Below, piece after piece: positions 1 through 9,487 of a stretch of DNA of 64,000 bases. Position 1 is the stretch's first letter; the number at the start of each line of letters is the position of its first letter. The translations under genes and the position numbers were made by a program. A model generated the notes under the pieces. The model did not search any database. It saw only the letters and a program-made list of their open reading frames with translations, and was not told where the DNA came from. This DNA comes from Shewanella pneumatophori (GTDB lineage Bacteria > Pseudomonadota > Gammaproteobacteria > Enterobacterales > Shewanellaceae), in NCBI RefSeq assembly GCF_023283895.1, contig NZ_JAKILB010000005.1:186001-250000 (forward strand), written 5' to 3'.

Positions 1-204
1 AACACTCGCTTACGTTCATCGTTAGCAGAAATGATGCAAAGCTTAGGTGGTAAGGTTTACTACCCGCGCGGAGAGTTTTGTACCGACAACGGTGCAATGA
101 TCGCTTATGCTGGCTTGCAACGCTTAAAGGCTGGTCAAATTGAAGACTTGGCCGTTAAGGGCCAACCAAGATGGCCGCTTGATACATTAGAGCCAGTAAA
201 TTAA
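1..204 (+). CDS. tsaD: TsaD, tRNA threonylcarbamoyladenosine transferase subunit (3' end only)
   Basis: The open frame enters at base 1 and stops with TAA at 202-204, so only the last 67 residues are present. They include [13 protein letters not shown], typical of the C-terminal half of the Kae1/TsaD ATPase fold. TsaD works with TsaB, TsaC and TsaE to place the threonylcarbamoyl group on A37 of ANN-decoding tRNAs in the cytoplasm. A strong hairpin terminator follows directly. The start and the metal-binding histidines lie outside the window. Confidence 0.93.
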   Translation, partial: NTRLRSSLAEMMQSLGGKVYYPRGEFCTDNGAMIAYAGLQRLKAGQIEDLAVKGQPRWPLDTLEPVN

Positions 205-220
205 GACTTGAATAAATAGC

Positions 221-249
221 AAAAACGGCGCTCATTGAGCGCCGTTTTT
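221..249. terminator. Bidirectional intrinsic terminator between tsaD and the oxygenase gene
   Basis: The arms AAAAACGGCGCT and AGCGCCGTTTTT flank a short loop. An A-run on one side and a T-run on the other make it work in both directions, ending tsaD on the plus strand and the convergent oxygenase gene on the minus strand. Confidence 0.85.
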
Positions 250-268
250 ATTGCCGAGATTTATGCAA

Positions 269-892
269 CTAAAAGCCGTGGTTGGCGTTGCTGACGCGAA
301 ACCAACCCGCAATGCTGTAGCGGTTAACACTTGTTGGTAGCACTTCGTGGGGGAAGCGTTCGCTTAAAAATACCACCCATTTGCCAAACTCAGGTGCGAT
401 GGTTGCTAGCTTGTTGTCATTATCATCGTAAACAACAAGTTCACCCGCGTGTTCTGGCTGCCAGTCATGATTTAAGAATAATACCGAAGTTAAAATTCGG
501 TTTCTGGTACCTTGTAATACGTCAGAATGCTTTTGATAGAAGGCGCCAGGCTCGTAAATAGCGTAGTGACTTTCAAAATCAAATAACCCCATAAACAGCC
601 GCCTATTCATACCTTCACGGAGTTGGGTCATAAGATCTAAATACTGTTTATCTGCAGGACGTTGCTCTGACAGCCAACGAATTTGATCGCTGCGAATACT
701 ATCGACTTGCTGCTGTTCACCACCACGACCAATTGCCGCTGGGCGAAAATCATCCCAAGTTGCGCTTTTTGAGCTTTGTAATAACTGCTCACAAACAGAC
801 GCTGGTAGGGTGTCAGACAGAACGATATAGCCGGTTTCAACCAATGCATCAGCAATGGTATCCATCACAGCTTCACTTAATTGTGGAACCAT
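269..892 (-). CDS. 2-oxoglutarate/Fe(II)-dependent oxygenase (prolyl hydroxylase-like fold)
   Basis: This 207-residue protein shows the iron-binding triad of the 2OG-Fe(II) superfamily: H122 and D124 in YQKHSDV, then H182 in RFPHEV. R191, in RYSIAGWFRV, is placed to hold 2-oxoglutarate. The run from about 118 to 200 matches the double-stranded beta-helix core of the P4H/SM-20 group. The N-terminal 100 residues are less conserved. There is no signal peptide, so it is probably cytoplasmic. The substrate cannot be told; bacterial relatives hydroxylate protein side chains or small molecules. The gene stands alone, and the start codon lacks a clear ribosome binding site. Confidence 0.8.
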   Translation of the reverse strand: MVPQLSEAVMDTIADALVETGYIVLSDTLPASVCEQLLQSSKSATWDDFRPAAIGRGGEQQQVDSIRSDQIRWLSEQRPADKQYLDLMTQLREGMNRRLFMGLFDFESHYAIYEPGAFYQKHSDVLQGTRNRILTSVLFLNHDWQPEHAGELVVYDDNDNKLATIAPEFGKWVVFLSERFPHEVLPTSVNRYSIAGWFRVSNANHGF

Positions 893-1177
893 AGAAAGGT
901 GTACTCAAAACAAGAAAACACGATAGCTTTACTGGCAGGCTCAAAGGGATTGAACGCTGTATTCGAGGTAGTGTCAGAACAGGAAGCTTATAGGGAAAAA
1001 CCAGCTACCCAGTCAAAAATCGGCGCAATTATAAGGTGCATTAATTAAAAAGCAATTGAAGAAAGTAACCACAATTTGATTAACGCTTATCAGAGTGAAT
1101 GCGTTAAACGTTAATCATTAATAAATACATGTGGTTATTTTGGGGGGGGCGATTGGATTGACTGAAGCCAATTACCT

Positions 1178-1786
1178 TTAACTCTGACGAGGTTTTTTAC
1201 GAGAAACCTTAGATTCCTCGCCTTTTAGCAGGCGTTTTATATTATCTTTGTGGCGGATAACAATTAGCGTAGAGAGCATAGCCACCGGGATGGTAAACCT
1301 ATCATCAAGCCACCAAGTATAAACTGGGGCAAGCAGGGCGGTACAAATTGCAGCAAATGACGAATAGCGAGTGATGAGCACTAACACTATCCAAGAGCCC
1401 ATTAAGCAAAGTGCTAGGTCGTGACCAATTGGCGCCATGGCACCAAACGCAGTTGCAACGCCTTTACCGCCTTTAAAGTGAAAGAAGATTGGGAATATAT
1501 GCCCAAGACAAGCAGCAATGGCAATGATACCCAGGGCGATTGGATCTACACCTAATCTGAAAGCTAGATAAGCAGGCGCAGCACCTTTTAACATATCGAA
1601 AAAAAGCACTAATGCAGCCGAACTTGCGCCGCCAATGCGCAAAACATTGGTTGCTCCCGGGTTGCCTGACCCTTGAGTTCGTGGATCTGGCAGTCCACGT
1701 AATTTACATACCAGAACAGCACTGGATATTGAGCCGGCTAAATATGCGCTCAAGATCATGACTATTGTAAGTACTGTTAGGCTCAA
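1178..1786 (-). CDS. plsY: PlsY, acyl-phosphate:glycerol-3-phosphate acyltransferase
   Basis: This 202-residue integral membrane protein makes lysophosphatidic acid from acyl-phosphate and glycerol-3-phosphate, the first step of phospholipid synthesis. The family motifs are visible: GSGNPGATN at about 39-47, [13 protein letters not shown] at about 103-115, and RYSSFAA further on. About five hydrophobic segments cover most of the length, which is normal for PlsY. The C-terminal tail is basic. It is transcribed away from folB, as in many gammaproteobacteria, where plsY sits between tsaD and folB. Confidence 0.95.
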   Translation of the reverse strand: MSLTVLTIVMILSAYLAGSISSAVLVCKLRGLPDPRTQGSGNPGATNVLRIGGASSAALVLFFDMLKGAAPAYLAFRLGVDPIALGIIAIAACLGHIFPIFFHFKGGKGVATAFGAMAPIGHDLALCLMGSWIVLVLITRYSSFAAICTALLAPVYTWWLDDRFTIPVAMLSTLIVIRHKDNIKRLLKGEESKVSRKKPRQS

Positions 1787-2097
1787 ATTGGTTTCCTTAT
1801 CCGTCTTAGGGTATTATCGCGCCACATAAAAAACTGTGCCCGTGTGTTTTGTTCAGAGCTATTGAAATAAACACGTAAAGACCAGATTAAATACTGCCGA
1901 ATATACTTTGTTAGCAACCTTGCTTTAAAGCGACAGTGATTAATTAAATCTTTATGCAGCGAGACTTATCCTACTTTGCTTTGGTCTCGTTAGAAAGAGC
2001 GTTAGCGTAATATTTCAGCATTGCAGCGGATTATATCTCGTTTGTCCGTTTTAGCTTATCAGACCTCAGTGTCATGGATTAGAGTTTTGGAGATATC
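1787..2097. other. Divergent intergenic region plsY / folB
   Basis: These 311 bases must carry the promoters of both divergent genes. I see no open frame or RNA gene. GGAG lies just before the folB ATG. A 6-bp arm pair (CGAGAC/GTCTCG) near 1956-1990 is too weak to call. Confidence 0.4.
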
Positions 2098-2451
2098 ATG
2101 GATAAAGTACTGATTAGAGAACTAAGAATTGAAACTGTTATTGGGATTTATGAATGGGAAAAGCAGATCCATCAAAGCTTACTCATCGATCTTGATATGG
2201 CATGGGATAACCGACCAGCAGCGGCAAGTGATGATTATCAACACGCACTTTGCTATGAGACGGTTTCTAATAAATTAACGGCATTGATTACTGAAAAGCC
2301 AATTGAGCTAATTGAAACCGTGGCTGAAATGATCGCGCACTGCGTGATGACAGAGTTCAATGTACCTTGGGTTAAAGTCAAAGTAATGAAGCCTGGAGCT
2401 GTACCCACTGCGTCGGCAGTTGGGGTTGAAATCGAGCGAGGTCATGCATAA
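2098..2451 (+). CDS. folB: FolB, dihydroneopterin aldolase
   Basis: This 117-residue cytoplasmic enzyme converts 7,8-dihydroneopterin to 6-hydroxymethyl-7,8-dihydropterin and glycolaldehyde in folate synthesis. The family pattern is clear: IGIYEWEKQ near residues 14-23, with the pterin-binding glutamate region, LIETVAEMIA in the middle, and VKVMKPGAV near the C-terminus carrying the conserved lysine. The start follows a good GGAG site. Its stop codon abuts the ATG of folK, so translation of the two consecutive folate enzymes is probably coupled. Confidence 0.93.
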   Translation: MDKVLIRELRIETVIGIYEWEKQIHQSLLIDLDMAWDNRPAAASDDYQHALCYETVSNKLTALITEKPIELIETVAEMIAHCVMTEFNVPWVKVKVMKPGAVPTASAVGVEIERGHA

Positions 2452-2943
2452 ATGGCTAAGATTTTTATCAGTCTTGGTAGCAATATTGAGCCTGAACGTC
2501 ATCTTAAGGCTGCATTAATCGACCTTGACTATCATTTTGACGAGCTTGAGTTGTCATCAGTGTTTGAAAGCGAAGCCGTTGGATTTGATGGTACTAACTT
2601 CCTGAATATGGTGGTTGCAGCGCAAACCGAAATGAGTATTGAGCAAGTTGTTAGCTGTTTTAAGCAAATAGAGCAAGATCATGGACGTGTTAAAGGGGCG
2701 AAGAAATTTGCGCCGCGAACTTTAGATATAGATCTATTGCTGTATGACGATGTGGTTAGCACATTGCCAATCGAGCTACCTAGAGCTGAAATTCTTTATA
2801 ATGCCTTTGTATTGTGGCCATTAGCTGAAATAGCTCCTTCTTTGAATCACCCCGTTGTTCAGCAGTCGTATCAAACTCTTTGGGACAACTACGACAAACA
2901 ACAGCAATCATTATGGCCAATTGAATTTAATTGGTCTGTGTAA
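2452..2943 (+). CDS. folK: FolK, 6-hydroxymethyl-7,8-dihydropterin pyrophosphokinase
   Basis: FolK (163 residues) transfers pyrophosphate from ATP to the pterin made by FolB. The N-terminal FISLGSNIEPE motif and the signature GRVKGAKKFAPRTLDIDLLL are both present; the aspartates of DIDLLLYDD bind magnesium. Length is normal. The gene directly abuts folB, forming a folB-folK unit that continues into uppP after 24 bases. Confidence 0.95.
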   Translation: MAKIFISLGSNIEPERHLKAALIDLDYHFDELELSSVFESEAVGFDGTNFLNMVVAAQTEMSIEQVVSCFKQIEQDHGRVKGAKKFAPRTLDIDLLLYDDVVSTLPIELPRAEILYNAFVLWPLAEIAPSLNHPVVQQSYQTLWDNYDKQQQSLWPIEFNWSV

Positions 2944-2967
2944 ACCCCACATTAATTTAGGATAGTT

Positions 2968-3768
2968 ATGGATACCTTTCAGGTGATTATTTTGGCTCTA
3001 ATTCAGGGCCTTACCGAGTTTTTGCCAATTTCTAGCTCTGCACACCTTATTTTACCGGCACAATTATTAGGCTGGGAAGATCAAGGCTTGTCATTTGATG
3101 TGGCTGTCAATACTGGCTCACTGATGGCGGTTGTAATGTATTTTCGCCGTGAGCTATTTTCTATGTTTACCGCATGGACTGGTAGTATTACCAGCCGTAA
3201 ACAAACAGAAGAAAGTAAGCTAGCTTGGTGGATTATCTTAGCGACAATTCCAGCTGTTATTGTTGGATTTACCGCTAAAGATTTTATTGCAACTCATTTA
3301 CGTAATATTGAAGTGATTGCAGCAACCACCATTATTTTTGGTTTATTACTTTGGTGGGCAGACAGAATGCAGCGCCAAGGGTTTAACGAATTTCAAGTGG
3401 GTTGGAAAAAGGCGTTAATCATAGGTATAGCACAGGCTATGGCACTGATCCCTGGTACATCTCGCTCTGGTGCAACTATCACTGCAGCCTTGATGCTAGG
3501 TTTAAGTCGTGAAGCTGCGGCACGTTTTTCTTTTTTAATGTCAGTACCTGTTAGCTTAGGTGCGGCCATTTTAGTGACTAAAGATTTACTCGAAAGTGGT
3601 CAGGTAATCGATTATCAAGCGCTGGGTTTGGGCATAGTGGTGTCGTTTATTGCCGCTTATCTTTGTATTCACTATTTCTTAAAGATTATTAGCAAAATGG
3701 GCATGACTCCATTTGTAATGTATCGCTTAGCGCTAGGTGCAGTGCTTTGTGGTGTGATCTTTCTATAA
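2968..3768 (+). CDS. uppP: UppP (BacA), undecaprenyl-diphosphate phosphatase
   Basis: This 266-residue inner-membrane enzyme recycles undecaprenyl diphosphate to the monophosphate carrier used for peptidoglycan and other envelope polymers. The first catalytic region is [10 protein letters not shown] at residues 17-26, and the second is PGTSRSGAT near 170, containing the key arginine. Several hydrophobic segments span the whole chain. It follows folK by 24 bases and is probably co-transcribed with folBK. Loss or overexpression in other species changes bacitracin resistance. Confidence 0.96.
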   Translation: MDTFQVIILALIQGLTEFLPISSSAHLILPAQLLGWEDQGLSFDVAVNTGSLMAVVMYFRRELFSMFTAWTGSITSRKQTEESKLAWWIILATIPAVIVGFTAKDFIATHLRNIEVIAATTIIFGLLLWWADRMQRQGFNEFQVGWKKALIIGIAQAMALIPGTSRSGATITAALMLGLSREAAARFSFLMSVPVSLGAAILVTKDLLESGQVIDYQALGLGIVVSFIAAYLCIHYFLKIISKMGMTPFVMYRLALGAVLCGVIFL

Positions 3769-3821
3769 GCTTTGATTGTTTTACTAACATGTAAGTATCA
3801 GCTTTTAATTATGAGCGTTAA

Positions 3822-4655
3822 ATGAACAGTATTTATCTTTGCCCGGTATGCCAGTCGCCATTCAAGATCCACCAAGAATCAAAAGGCCTGCATTGTGAAA
3901 ACAAGCACCATTTTGATAAGAACGTAAATGGTTACTGGCTATTTAGTCAACCTAAAAAGCCTAAGGCAGATTCCCGCGCAGTAATGCGTGCAAAACGCTA
4001 TGTGCTAGAGTCGGGCATTTATGTGCCACTGGCAGAACGTATGGCAAAAGTGATTGCTGAATTACCGCAAATTACTTCTGCACAGGCGCTGTCGCAGCTT
4101 GATTATGATTGTGGTGATGGTTACTTTTTGCGAACGTTAAACACGATACTTACTGATATAAAGCCCGAGTTGTCATTGGAGCAAACCGGTATATGTGAAG
4201 CTGAAAATGCGATATTTGCCGCGGCTAAAGCAGAAGCTAGCCCAACTTATATTGTCTCAACGCTAAAACGTCTACCATTTGTAAGTGAAAGCTTTGATTT
4301 AGTGACAGTGATTGATAAACAGTTAAAGGGCAAAGAGCTGACGCGAGTACTTAAACAAGGCGGAGTATTACTGCAAGTTGCCGCAGGCCCACGTCATTTA
4401 TGGCAAATTCGCGAATTTATCTATCCTGATTTATCTGAAAAACCAGTCAGTGAAAACTTACCGAAAGAGCTAGATTTACAACATAGTGAGCGAATTTCAT
4501 TGTCTGTAAGTGTATCGGGTGAGCAGGCTATTGCGTTACTTGAGATGACGCCTTATGCCTGGCGAGCAAACGATAAGGTTCGCAATGAGATCCAGCGAAC
4601 ACAGTTTGATACATTAGAAATCGACTTTGTTATTAATGTGATGACTAGAAAATAA
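3822..4655 (+). CDS. rlmA: RlmA-type 23S rRNA (guanine-N1)-methyltransferase
   Basis: The protein (277 residues) starts with a zinc-binding segment, C7 and C10 in YLCPVC, then C25 and H29 in HCENKHH, as in RlmA of E. coli, which methylates G745 of 23S rRNA. The following SRAVMRAKRYVLESGIYVPL matches the linker of that family. A Rossmann methyltransferase domain fills the rest, but its first SAM-binding motif reads LDYDCGDGYF rather than the usual DxGCGEGY. I therefore take RlmA as the best call, with slight doubt on exact target. Confidence 0.82.
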   Translation: MNSIYLCPVCQSPFKIHQESKGLHCENKHHFDKNVNGYWLFSQPKKPKADSRAVMRAKRYVLESGIYVPLAERMAKVIAELPQITSAQALSQLDYDCGDGYFLRTLNTILTDIKPELSLEQTGICEAENAIFAAAKAEASPTYIVSTLKRLPFVSESFDLVTVIDKQLKGKELTRVLKQGGVLLQVAAGPRHLWQIREFIYPDLSEKPVSENLPKELDLQHSERISLSVSVSGEQAIALLEMTPYAWRANDKVRNEIQRTQFDTLEIDFVINVMTRK

Positions 4656-4707
4656 TTGGCGCACGGGTTAACCTTTGCTTACTTAACTTAATGGAAATCG
4701 ACTACTG

Positions 4708-5607
4708 ATGATGCGTACTTTGCTGTTGTTCATCTTGGCATTTTTGCCATTGGCTGCATTTGCTAATGTTTACTCTATTCCACAAAATGGCGGCAGGCTT
4801 GTTGGCGAGTTGCAAGAGCATGTGGTGCAAAAGGGCGATTATTTTCAGACGATTTCCAAGCAATATAACATTGGTATATTGGAATTAATGGCATCGAACC
4901 CAGGGGTTGATCCATTTTTACCAACACCCGGAACGCGGTTGCTGATCCCGACCCAGATGTTATTGCCTGATGTGCCGCATAAAGGTGTTGTGATAAACCT
5001 AGCTGAGCTGCGTCTATATTACTTCCCTAAAGATGGTAAAAACGTGCACGTTTTCCCTGTGGGGATCGGGCGCGTTGGTCGTGAAACACCAGAGATGGTG
5101 ACAAAAATCAAATCGCGCATTCCAAATCCAAGTTGGACACCGCCTGCAAGTATTCGTAAAGAACACTTAGAGGAGCGCGGTGAAGTTTTACCACGTGTTG
5201 TACCTGCAGGCCCTGATAATCCACTTGGCAAGTTTGCGATTCAATTGTCTTATGGTGATGGTAGCTACCTAATTCACGGCACCAATAAGGATTTTGGTAT
5301 CGGCATGCGTGTGAGTGCTGGTTGTATCCGCTTAAACCCTGACGATATTGAATGGTTATTTGATAAAGTTCGTTATGGCGAGCAAGTCACTATTATCAAC
5401 GAGACAGTTAAAACCTCTACAGAGCCTGACGGTCGACAGTTAATAGAAGTGCATTCACCTTTATCAACTGCAAATGGTGGTGATAATACAGTGAGAGAGT
5501 TAAAACGCGGGGTTGTTGACTTTATCGGTCAAGATGAAGTGGATTACACTAAAGCTAATGATGCTTTATTGACCCAAGCGGGTATTCCAGTAAACATTCA
5601 AAGTTAA
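4708..5607 (+). CDS. L,D-transpeptidase (ErfK/YbiS family) with LysM domain
   Basis: This exported protein (299 residues) has a signal peptide over residues 1-19, a LysM peptidoglycan-binding domain at about 38-80 and a YkuD catalytic domain at about 92-232. The active site HGTNKDFGIGMRVSAGCIRL gives H190 and nucleophile C206. Such enzymes either link stem peptides 3-3 or attach Braun lipoprotein to meso-diaminopimelate. A gene for an Lpp-type lipoprotein ending in lysine lies convergently 212 bases away, so the anchoring role is the likelier one. About 65 residues follow the catalytic domain. Confidence 0.92.
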   Translation: MMRTLLLFILAFLPLAAFANVYSIPQNGGRLVGELQEHVVQKGDYFQTISKQYNIGILELMASNPGVDPFLPTPGTRLLIPTQMLLPDVPHKGVVINLAELRLYYFPKDGKNVHVFPVGIGRVGRETPEMVTKIKSRIPNPSWTPPASIRKEHLEERGEVLPRVVPAGPDNPLGKFAIQLSYGDGSYLIHGTNKDFGIGMRVSAGCIRLNPDDIEWLFDKVRYGEQVTIINETVKTSTEPDGRQLIEVHSPLSTANGGDNTVRELKRGVVDFIGQDEVDYTKANDALLTQAGIPVNIQS

Positions 5608-5636
5608 TTGTTTTTTAGTATTATGACTTTGCTTGA

Positions 5637-5665
5637 AAGGCGTCCTTAACGGGCGCTTTTTTGTA
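5637..5665 (+). terminator. Terminator of the L,D-transpeptidase gene
   Basis: GCGTCC and GGGCGC form a short stem with one G-U pair, followed by TTTTTT on the plus strand. Confidence 0.65.
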
Positions 5666-5740
5666 TCTGAAGGGTACTTATTTAGCTTAGCGTTGAGAAA
5701 GTGACTATTGATGTAACAGGAGCTGATTGCAGATAAATTT

Positions 5741-5777
5741 AAGGCTTGGTCAAGTGCAATACTTGAAACCAAGCCTT
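5741..5777 (-). terminator. Hairpin downstream of lpp
   Basis: The arms AAGGCTTGGT and ACCAAGCCTT pair over 10 bp. An inner CAAGT/ACTTG pair extends the stem. On the minus strand it follows the lpp stop by about 40 bases and is followed by AAATTTAT, so it is a likely terminator or 3' stabiliser of an abundant mRNA. Confidence 0.6.
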
Positions 5778-5819
5778 GGGAGATAGCAGTAATTAAATAC
5801 GGCTAAGTCCTAAACGTAA

Positions 5820-6086
5820 TTACTTCTTGTAAGAAGAAGCTACGTTGTCGATACGGTCGTTAGCACGCTGAGCTTCAGCTTGAGCGTCCATAGCAGCTGC
5901 TTTAGCATCGTTGATGTCTGCAGATAGCTTGCCGTGATCTGATTTTAGAGAGCTAACTTCAGCAGAAAGCTGGTCAACTTTGTTACCTAGGTTTGCAACG
6001 CTTTCTTCAAGAGCAGTAGTGTTTGCACAGCCACCTAGAAGGGCAGTCATTGCTACACCAGCAATCATAAGTACTTTTTTATTCAT
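5820..6086 (-). CDS. lpp: Lpp, major outer-membrane (Braun-type) lipoprotein
   Basis: This 88-residue precursor has a lipoprotein signal ending in LLGGC, so C20 is lipidated, and a mature chain of 69 residues. The mature part is alanine-rich with heptad-spaced hydrophobics, as expected for the trimeric helical coil of Lpp, and ends in YKK. The terminal lysine is the residue joined to peptidoglycan by ErfK/YbiS-type L,D-transpeptidases, one of which is encoded just downstream on the other strand. E. coli Lpp has 58 mature residues, so this form is slightly longer. AAGGGAA precedes the start. Confidence 0.92.
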   Translation of the reverse strand: MNKKVLMIAGVAMTALLGGCANTTALEESVANLGNKVDQLSAEVSSLKSDHGKLSADINDAKAAAMDAQAEAQRANDRIDNVASSYKK

Positions 6087-6151
6087 CGGGAATTCCCTTT
6101 ATATAGGTTGGTTTAAATAAGCACAGCTGCACATTACAACTGAACTAGTTA

Positions 6152-6160
6152 ATTATGTCA
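6152..6160 (-). promoter_or_regulatory. Possible extended -10 element of lpp
   Basis: Read on the minus strand the bases are TGACATAAT, an extended -10 with one mismatch, 66 bases before the lpp ATG. No good -35 is visible, which extended -10 promoters tolerate. Confidence 0.3.
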
Positions 6161-6302
6161 CAGAGAAAAAATTTTGCTATGCCTTTTAACGCTAAGCTCT
6201 GAATAACTTAGTGAAAATTTGAGCAATTGCAAGTTAAGTGCAAATAAACCGTGAACAAGTTATGTATAATCTTAGTTCATAAATGTGAACTTATTATGTT
6301 TT

Positions 6303-7553
6303 TTATTCAGATTTACTGCCTTGTAAGTCTTTAATCTTCTGGACTGCGGCAATCCTTTCAATAGCCAGCTGCCCACGGATCTCTGCTCCCTTAAAGCCTT
6401 TTTCAATAATTGATTGCACTGCGATATTAGATGCTGCTGTAAAACAAGCTTTTAAATAATCAGCTTGCGGATATGGCTTTTGCTCTAAACCTGTACGACC
6501 TTTACTGTCGGCTTCGCAGGCAATTAATAGCTGTTCAAGACGTTGAGGTTTGCGCCAAAAGTCTGCTTTATCGAATATTTTTACTACGGTTTCAGCTCTT
6601 AACTCGGTCACGTTATGAATATTCTGATGTTGATCGCTGACCAGCAGCGCCAAATCACGATATTCGTTTGGAATACGATAGCGTGTGCATAAGTTTTTGA
6701 TCAGTGGTAAGCCTTTTTGCCCATGACCGTGATGTTTAGGTAAGTGCTCCTTGGGGCTAAGTGCCTTGCCTAAGTCATGCACCAATGCAGCAAACCTAAC
6801 GGCATTATCGTCACTTAGTTTTGCTGTTTGCTCTAGCACCATTAAGGTGTGAATCCCGGTATCTATTTCTGGGTGCCACTTTTCTGGTTGCGGAACGCCA
6901 AATAGCGCGTCAATCTCAGGAAATAAGACTTTGAGTGCGCCACATTGTTTCAAAATTTGAAAAAATACCTGTGGGCTGGCGGTCGATAGTGCTTTATCTA
7001 GTTCGACGTAAACCCTCTCTGCAGTTAAGGCTTCAAGCTCGCCACTTTGGCTCAACTTGCTCATTAGCTCCAGGGTCTCTGGTGCAATAGTAAAACCAAG
7101 CGAGTGGAAACGTGCTGCAAAACGAGCAACGCGTAATACTCGCAGTGGATCTTCGACAAAAGCGTCTGAAACGTGCCTTAAGGTACGGTTCTCTATATCG
7201 CGAATACCATTATATGGGTCGTAGAGGTTACCTTGATCATCTTGTGCAATGGCATTTACGGTTAAATCGCGGCGCAATAGATCTTGTTCAAGAGTAACAT
7301 GAGGGGCGGCATCGACACTGAATCCACCATAGCCTGCTGCGGTTTTACGTTCAGTGCGTGCTAATGCGTACTCTTGGCTGGTTTTAGGGTGTAAAAATAC
7401 CGGGAAATCTTTGCCTACTTGAGTAAACCCTTTGGCTAGCATTTGCTCGGGCGTTGCCCCCACAACCATATAGTCATGATCTTTTACATCAAGATTAAGT
7501 AACTTATCGCGGACAGCACCGCCAACTAGATAGATTTTCACTGGATTTCTCAC
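6303..7553 (-). CDS. cca: Cca, multifunctional tRNA nucleotidyltransferase with HD domain
   Basis: This 416-residue enzyme adds or repairs the 3' CCA end of tRNAs. The nucleotidyltransferase head shows LVGGAVRD at about 9-16 and the metal pair in KDHDYMVVG, followed by [10 protein letters not shown]. The C-terminal half carries an HD phosphohydrolase motif, VHDLGK, with further histidines after it, as in the E. coli type that also has phosphodiesterase and phosphatase activity. Length matches that type (about 412). The gene stands alone and is divergent from gspA. Confidence 0.95.
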   Translation of the reverse strand: MRNPVKIYLVGGAVRDKLLNLDVKDHDYMVVGATPEQMLAKGFTQVGKDFPVFLHPKTSQEYALARTERKTAAGYGGFSVDAAPHVTLEQDLLRRDLTVNAIAQDDQGNLYDPYNGIRDIENRTLRHVSDAFVEDPLRVLRVARFAARFHSLGFTIAPETLELMSKLSQSGELEALTAERVYVELDKALSTASPQVFFQILKQCGALKVLFPEIDALFGVPQPEKWHPEIDTGIHTLMVLEQTAKLSDDNAVRFAALVHDLGKALSPKEHLPKHHGHGQKGLPLIKNLCTRYRIPNEYRDLALLVSDQHQNIHNVTELRAETVVKIFDKADFWRKPQRLEQLLIACEADSKGRTGLEQKPYPQADYLKACFTAASNIAVQSIIEKGFKGAEIRGQLAIERIAAVQKIKDLQGSKSE

Positions 7554-7873
7554 TTAATAACAGTCTGCTGAGTGTAACATGGCTTAGTGTTATATTCGTG
7601 GCTAAGTCGATGCAATTAGCGCAGATAAAATGCCAATAAGAGGCAATAAATCTGGCGTAATTTGATATTATGTCGAGTTTAGCAGATTAAGTTACGGCAA
7701 ATTTTGACAAGCTAAGAATAGGGCTTTAACGTGAGCCTATTATTGTCGATAGCGGCATTTAACTGGGGATAGTCGTAGGTTTTAAAGCCGCCCTGTAATG
7801 ATATTCACTGGCATCTAAAAATTCCGAGCGCTTTACAGTCGGAACCCATGGTTTTAAAAGGATAAAAGCTCGC
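7554..7873. other. Divergent intergenic region cca / gspA
   Basis: These 320 bases separate two divergent genes. I see no reading frame of note. A small hairpin, AATAGGGCT with AGCCTATT at about 7717-7741, lies 130 bases before gspA with no T-run. AAAAGGATAAAA just before the gspA ATG is its ribosome binding site. Confidence 0.35.
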
Positions 7874-9487
7874 ATGTATAAGGCTTTCTTTGGCTTAAAT
7901 GATAATCCGTTTTCTATTGCACCGAATCCTCATTACCTATTTTTGAGTGATCGTCATAGAGAAGCATTAGCACATCTAACATATGGGCTAGGTGAAACCG
8001 GTGGTTTTGTATTGTTAACCGGAGAAGTGGGTACAGGTAAAACCACAGTATCGCGCTGCCTATTAAAGCAACTGCCAGAAAATACCGATACAGCGTTTAT
8101 CTTAAATCCTTCTTTGACTGAGTCAGAGCTGTTAGCAACATTGTGTGATGAACTGGGTATTGTTTATGGTGACGATCCAAGCCTGAAACAGCTCACCGAT
8201 CTTATCAGTAAATTCTTACTCGAAAATCACAGTAAAAATCGCAATACCGTATTGATTATTGATGAGGCTCAGCATTTGAGAGCTGAAGTACTTGAGCAGC
8301 TAAGATTACTGACTAACTTAGAAACCGATACCAAGAAATTACTGCAGGTGATTTTAATTGGCCAGCCAGAACTACAGCAATTACTGAAGCGCCAAGAACT
8401 TCGTCAATTAGCCCAGCGTATTACTGCCCGTTACCATTTGCTGCCACTTACTGTCGAAGAAGTCGCTCTATATGTACAACACCGCTTGCAGGTCGCAGGT
8501 CGCCACGAGCCGTTATTCCATAAAAGTGCCATTAAAGCGTTGCATAAATATAGCGGCGGCATTCCACGCTTAATTAACTTGTTATGTGAACGTGCACTGA
8601 TGGCAAGTTATGCCCAATCTAAAGTGCCGATTGACAATAAAATGGTGCGATTGGCCTCGGTGGAGGTATTAGGCGAAGAGCCTAAGCAGAACAATATGTT
8701 AAAGCCGGCGGCAATTGCTGCGTCGTTAGTTGTCACCTTTGGCGTTGCTTTGTACGCGTTTATGCCTAACAACAATCCAGCGGCAAGTGCAGCGAATACA
8801 ACAGAGCAAAGTCAGCCAGCTCCGCAATTAAATCAGCAGGAACAGCTATCAAAGCAAGCGTTAAGTAGTAGCCAGCGAGTGCTCAATAGCGCTATTGAGC
8901 AAAGCCGAGAAATAGCCAGCGCTTATGCCAGCATTTTAGGTTTATGGGATAAGGTGCCATATATTGGTTTATCCGCCTGTCAGTCCGCTAAGCAACAAGG
9001 TTTAGCTTGTTTTCAGCAGCAGGGTAACTGGCACTCATTAGTTCGTTTAAATTATCCGGCAGTGGTTTATCTTGCCGACGATAATAACCAAGCGTTTTAC
9101 GGCACCATTGTTTCAAGGCAGGGTGAACAAGTATTATTGCAATTAAATGAGCAACAATTGTGGGTGAGCCGAGATTGGTTTAATCGCCACTTTACCGGCA
9201 CCTTTGAAATACTGTGGCAGGCACCAACGAATCAACCTAAAGAGATTGGGCAATCAGCAAATCCGGCGCAAATTCAATGGCTGGAAAATAGTTTAGCGCG
9301 AGTGACCGGTACTTCGCCGAGATTGGTTAATCGTTTTGATGCTGAGCTTGAGCAGAAACTGAAAGATTTTCAACGTCAACATGGCTTAATTGCCGATGGC
9401 ATTGCTGGTAGCCAAACATTAGTGCAGCTTAATTTGTATTTAAGTGATGCAGGTCCGCGCCTAGGACAAAGTAAGAGGTTGTATTAA
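7874..9487 (+). CDS. gspA: GspA/ExeA, AAA ATPase for type II secretin assembly
   Basis: The protein (537 residues) starts with MYKAFFGLNDNPFSIAPNP, characteristic of ExeA. The AAA+ domain has a Walker A GEVGTGKTT at 50-58 and a Walker B LIIDEAQ near 127-133. One transmembrane segment lies around 278-295. The periplasmic part has a C39-peptidase-like domain at about 350-445 without an evident catalytic set, then a peptidoglycan-binding domain near 465-525. In Aeromonas, ExeA with ExeB opens or remodels the wall so that the secretin multimerises in the outer membrane. The stop overlaps the gspB start as TAATG. Confidence 0.88.
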   Translation: MYKAFFGLNDNPFSIAPNPHYLFLSDRHREALAHLTYGLGETGGFVLLTGEVGTGKTTVSRCLLKQLPENTDTAFILNPSLTESELLATLCDELGIVYGDDPSLKQLTDLISKFLLENHSKNRNTVLIIDEAQHLRAEVLEQLRLLTNLETDTKKLLQVILIGQPELQQLLKRQELRQLAQRITARYHLLPLTVEEVALYVQHRLQVAGRHEPLFHKSAIKALHKYSGGIPRLINLLCERALMASYAQSKVPIDNKMVRLASVEVLGEEPKQNNMLKPAAIAASLVVTFGVALYAFMPNNNPAASAANTTEQSQPAPQLNQQEQLSKQALSSSQRVLNSAIEQSREIASAYASILGLWDKVPYIGLSACQSAKQQGLACFQQQGNWHSLVRLNYPAVVYLADDNNQAFYGTIVSRQGEQVLLQLNEQQLWVSRDWFNRHFTGTFEILWQAPTNQPKEIGQSANPAQIQWLENSLARVTGTSPRLVNRFDAELEQKLKDFQRQHGLIADGIAGSQTLVQLNLYLSDAGPRLGQSKRLY

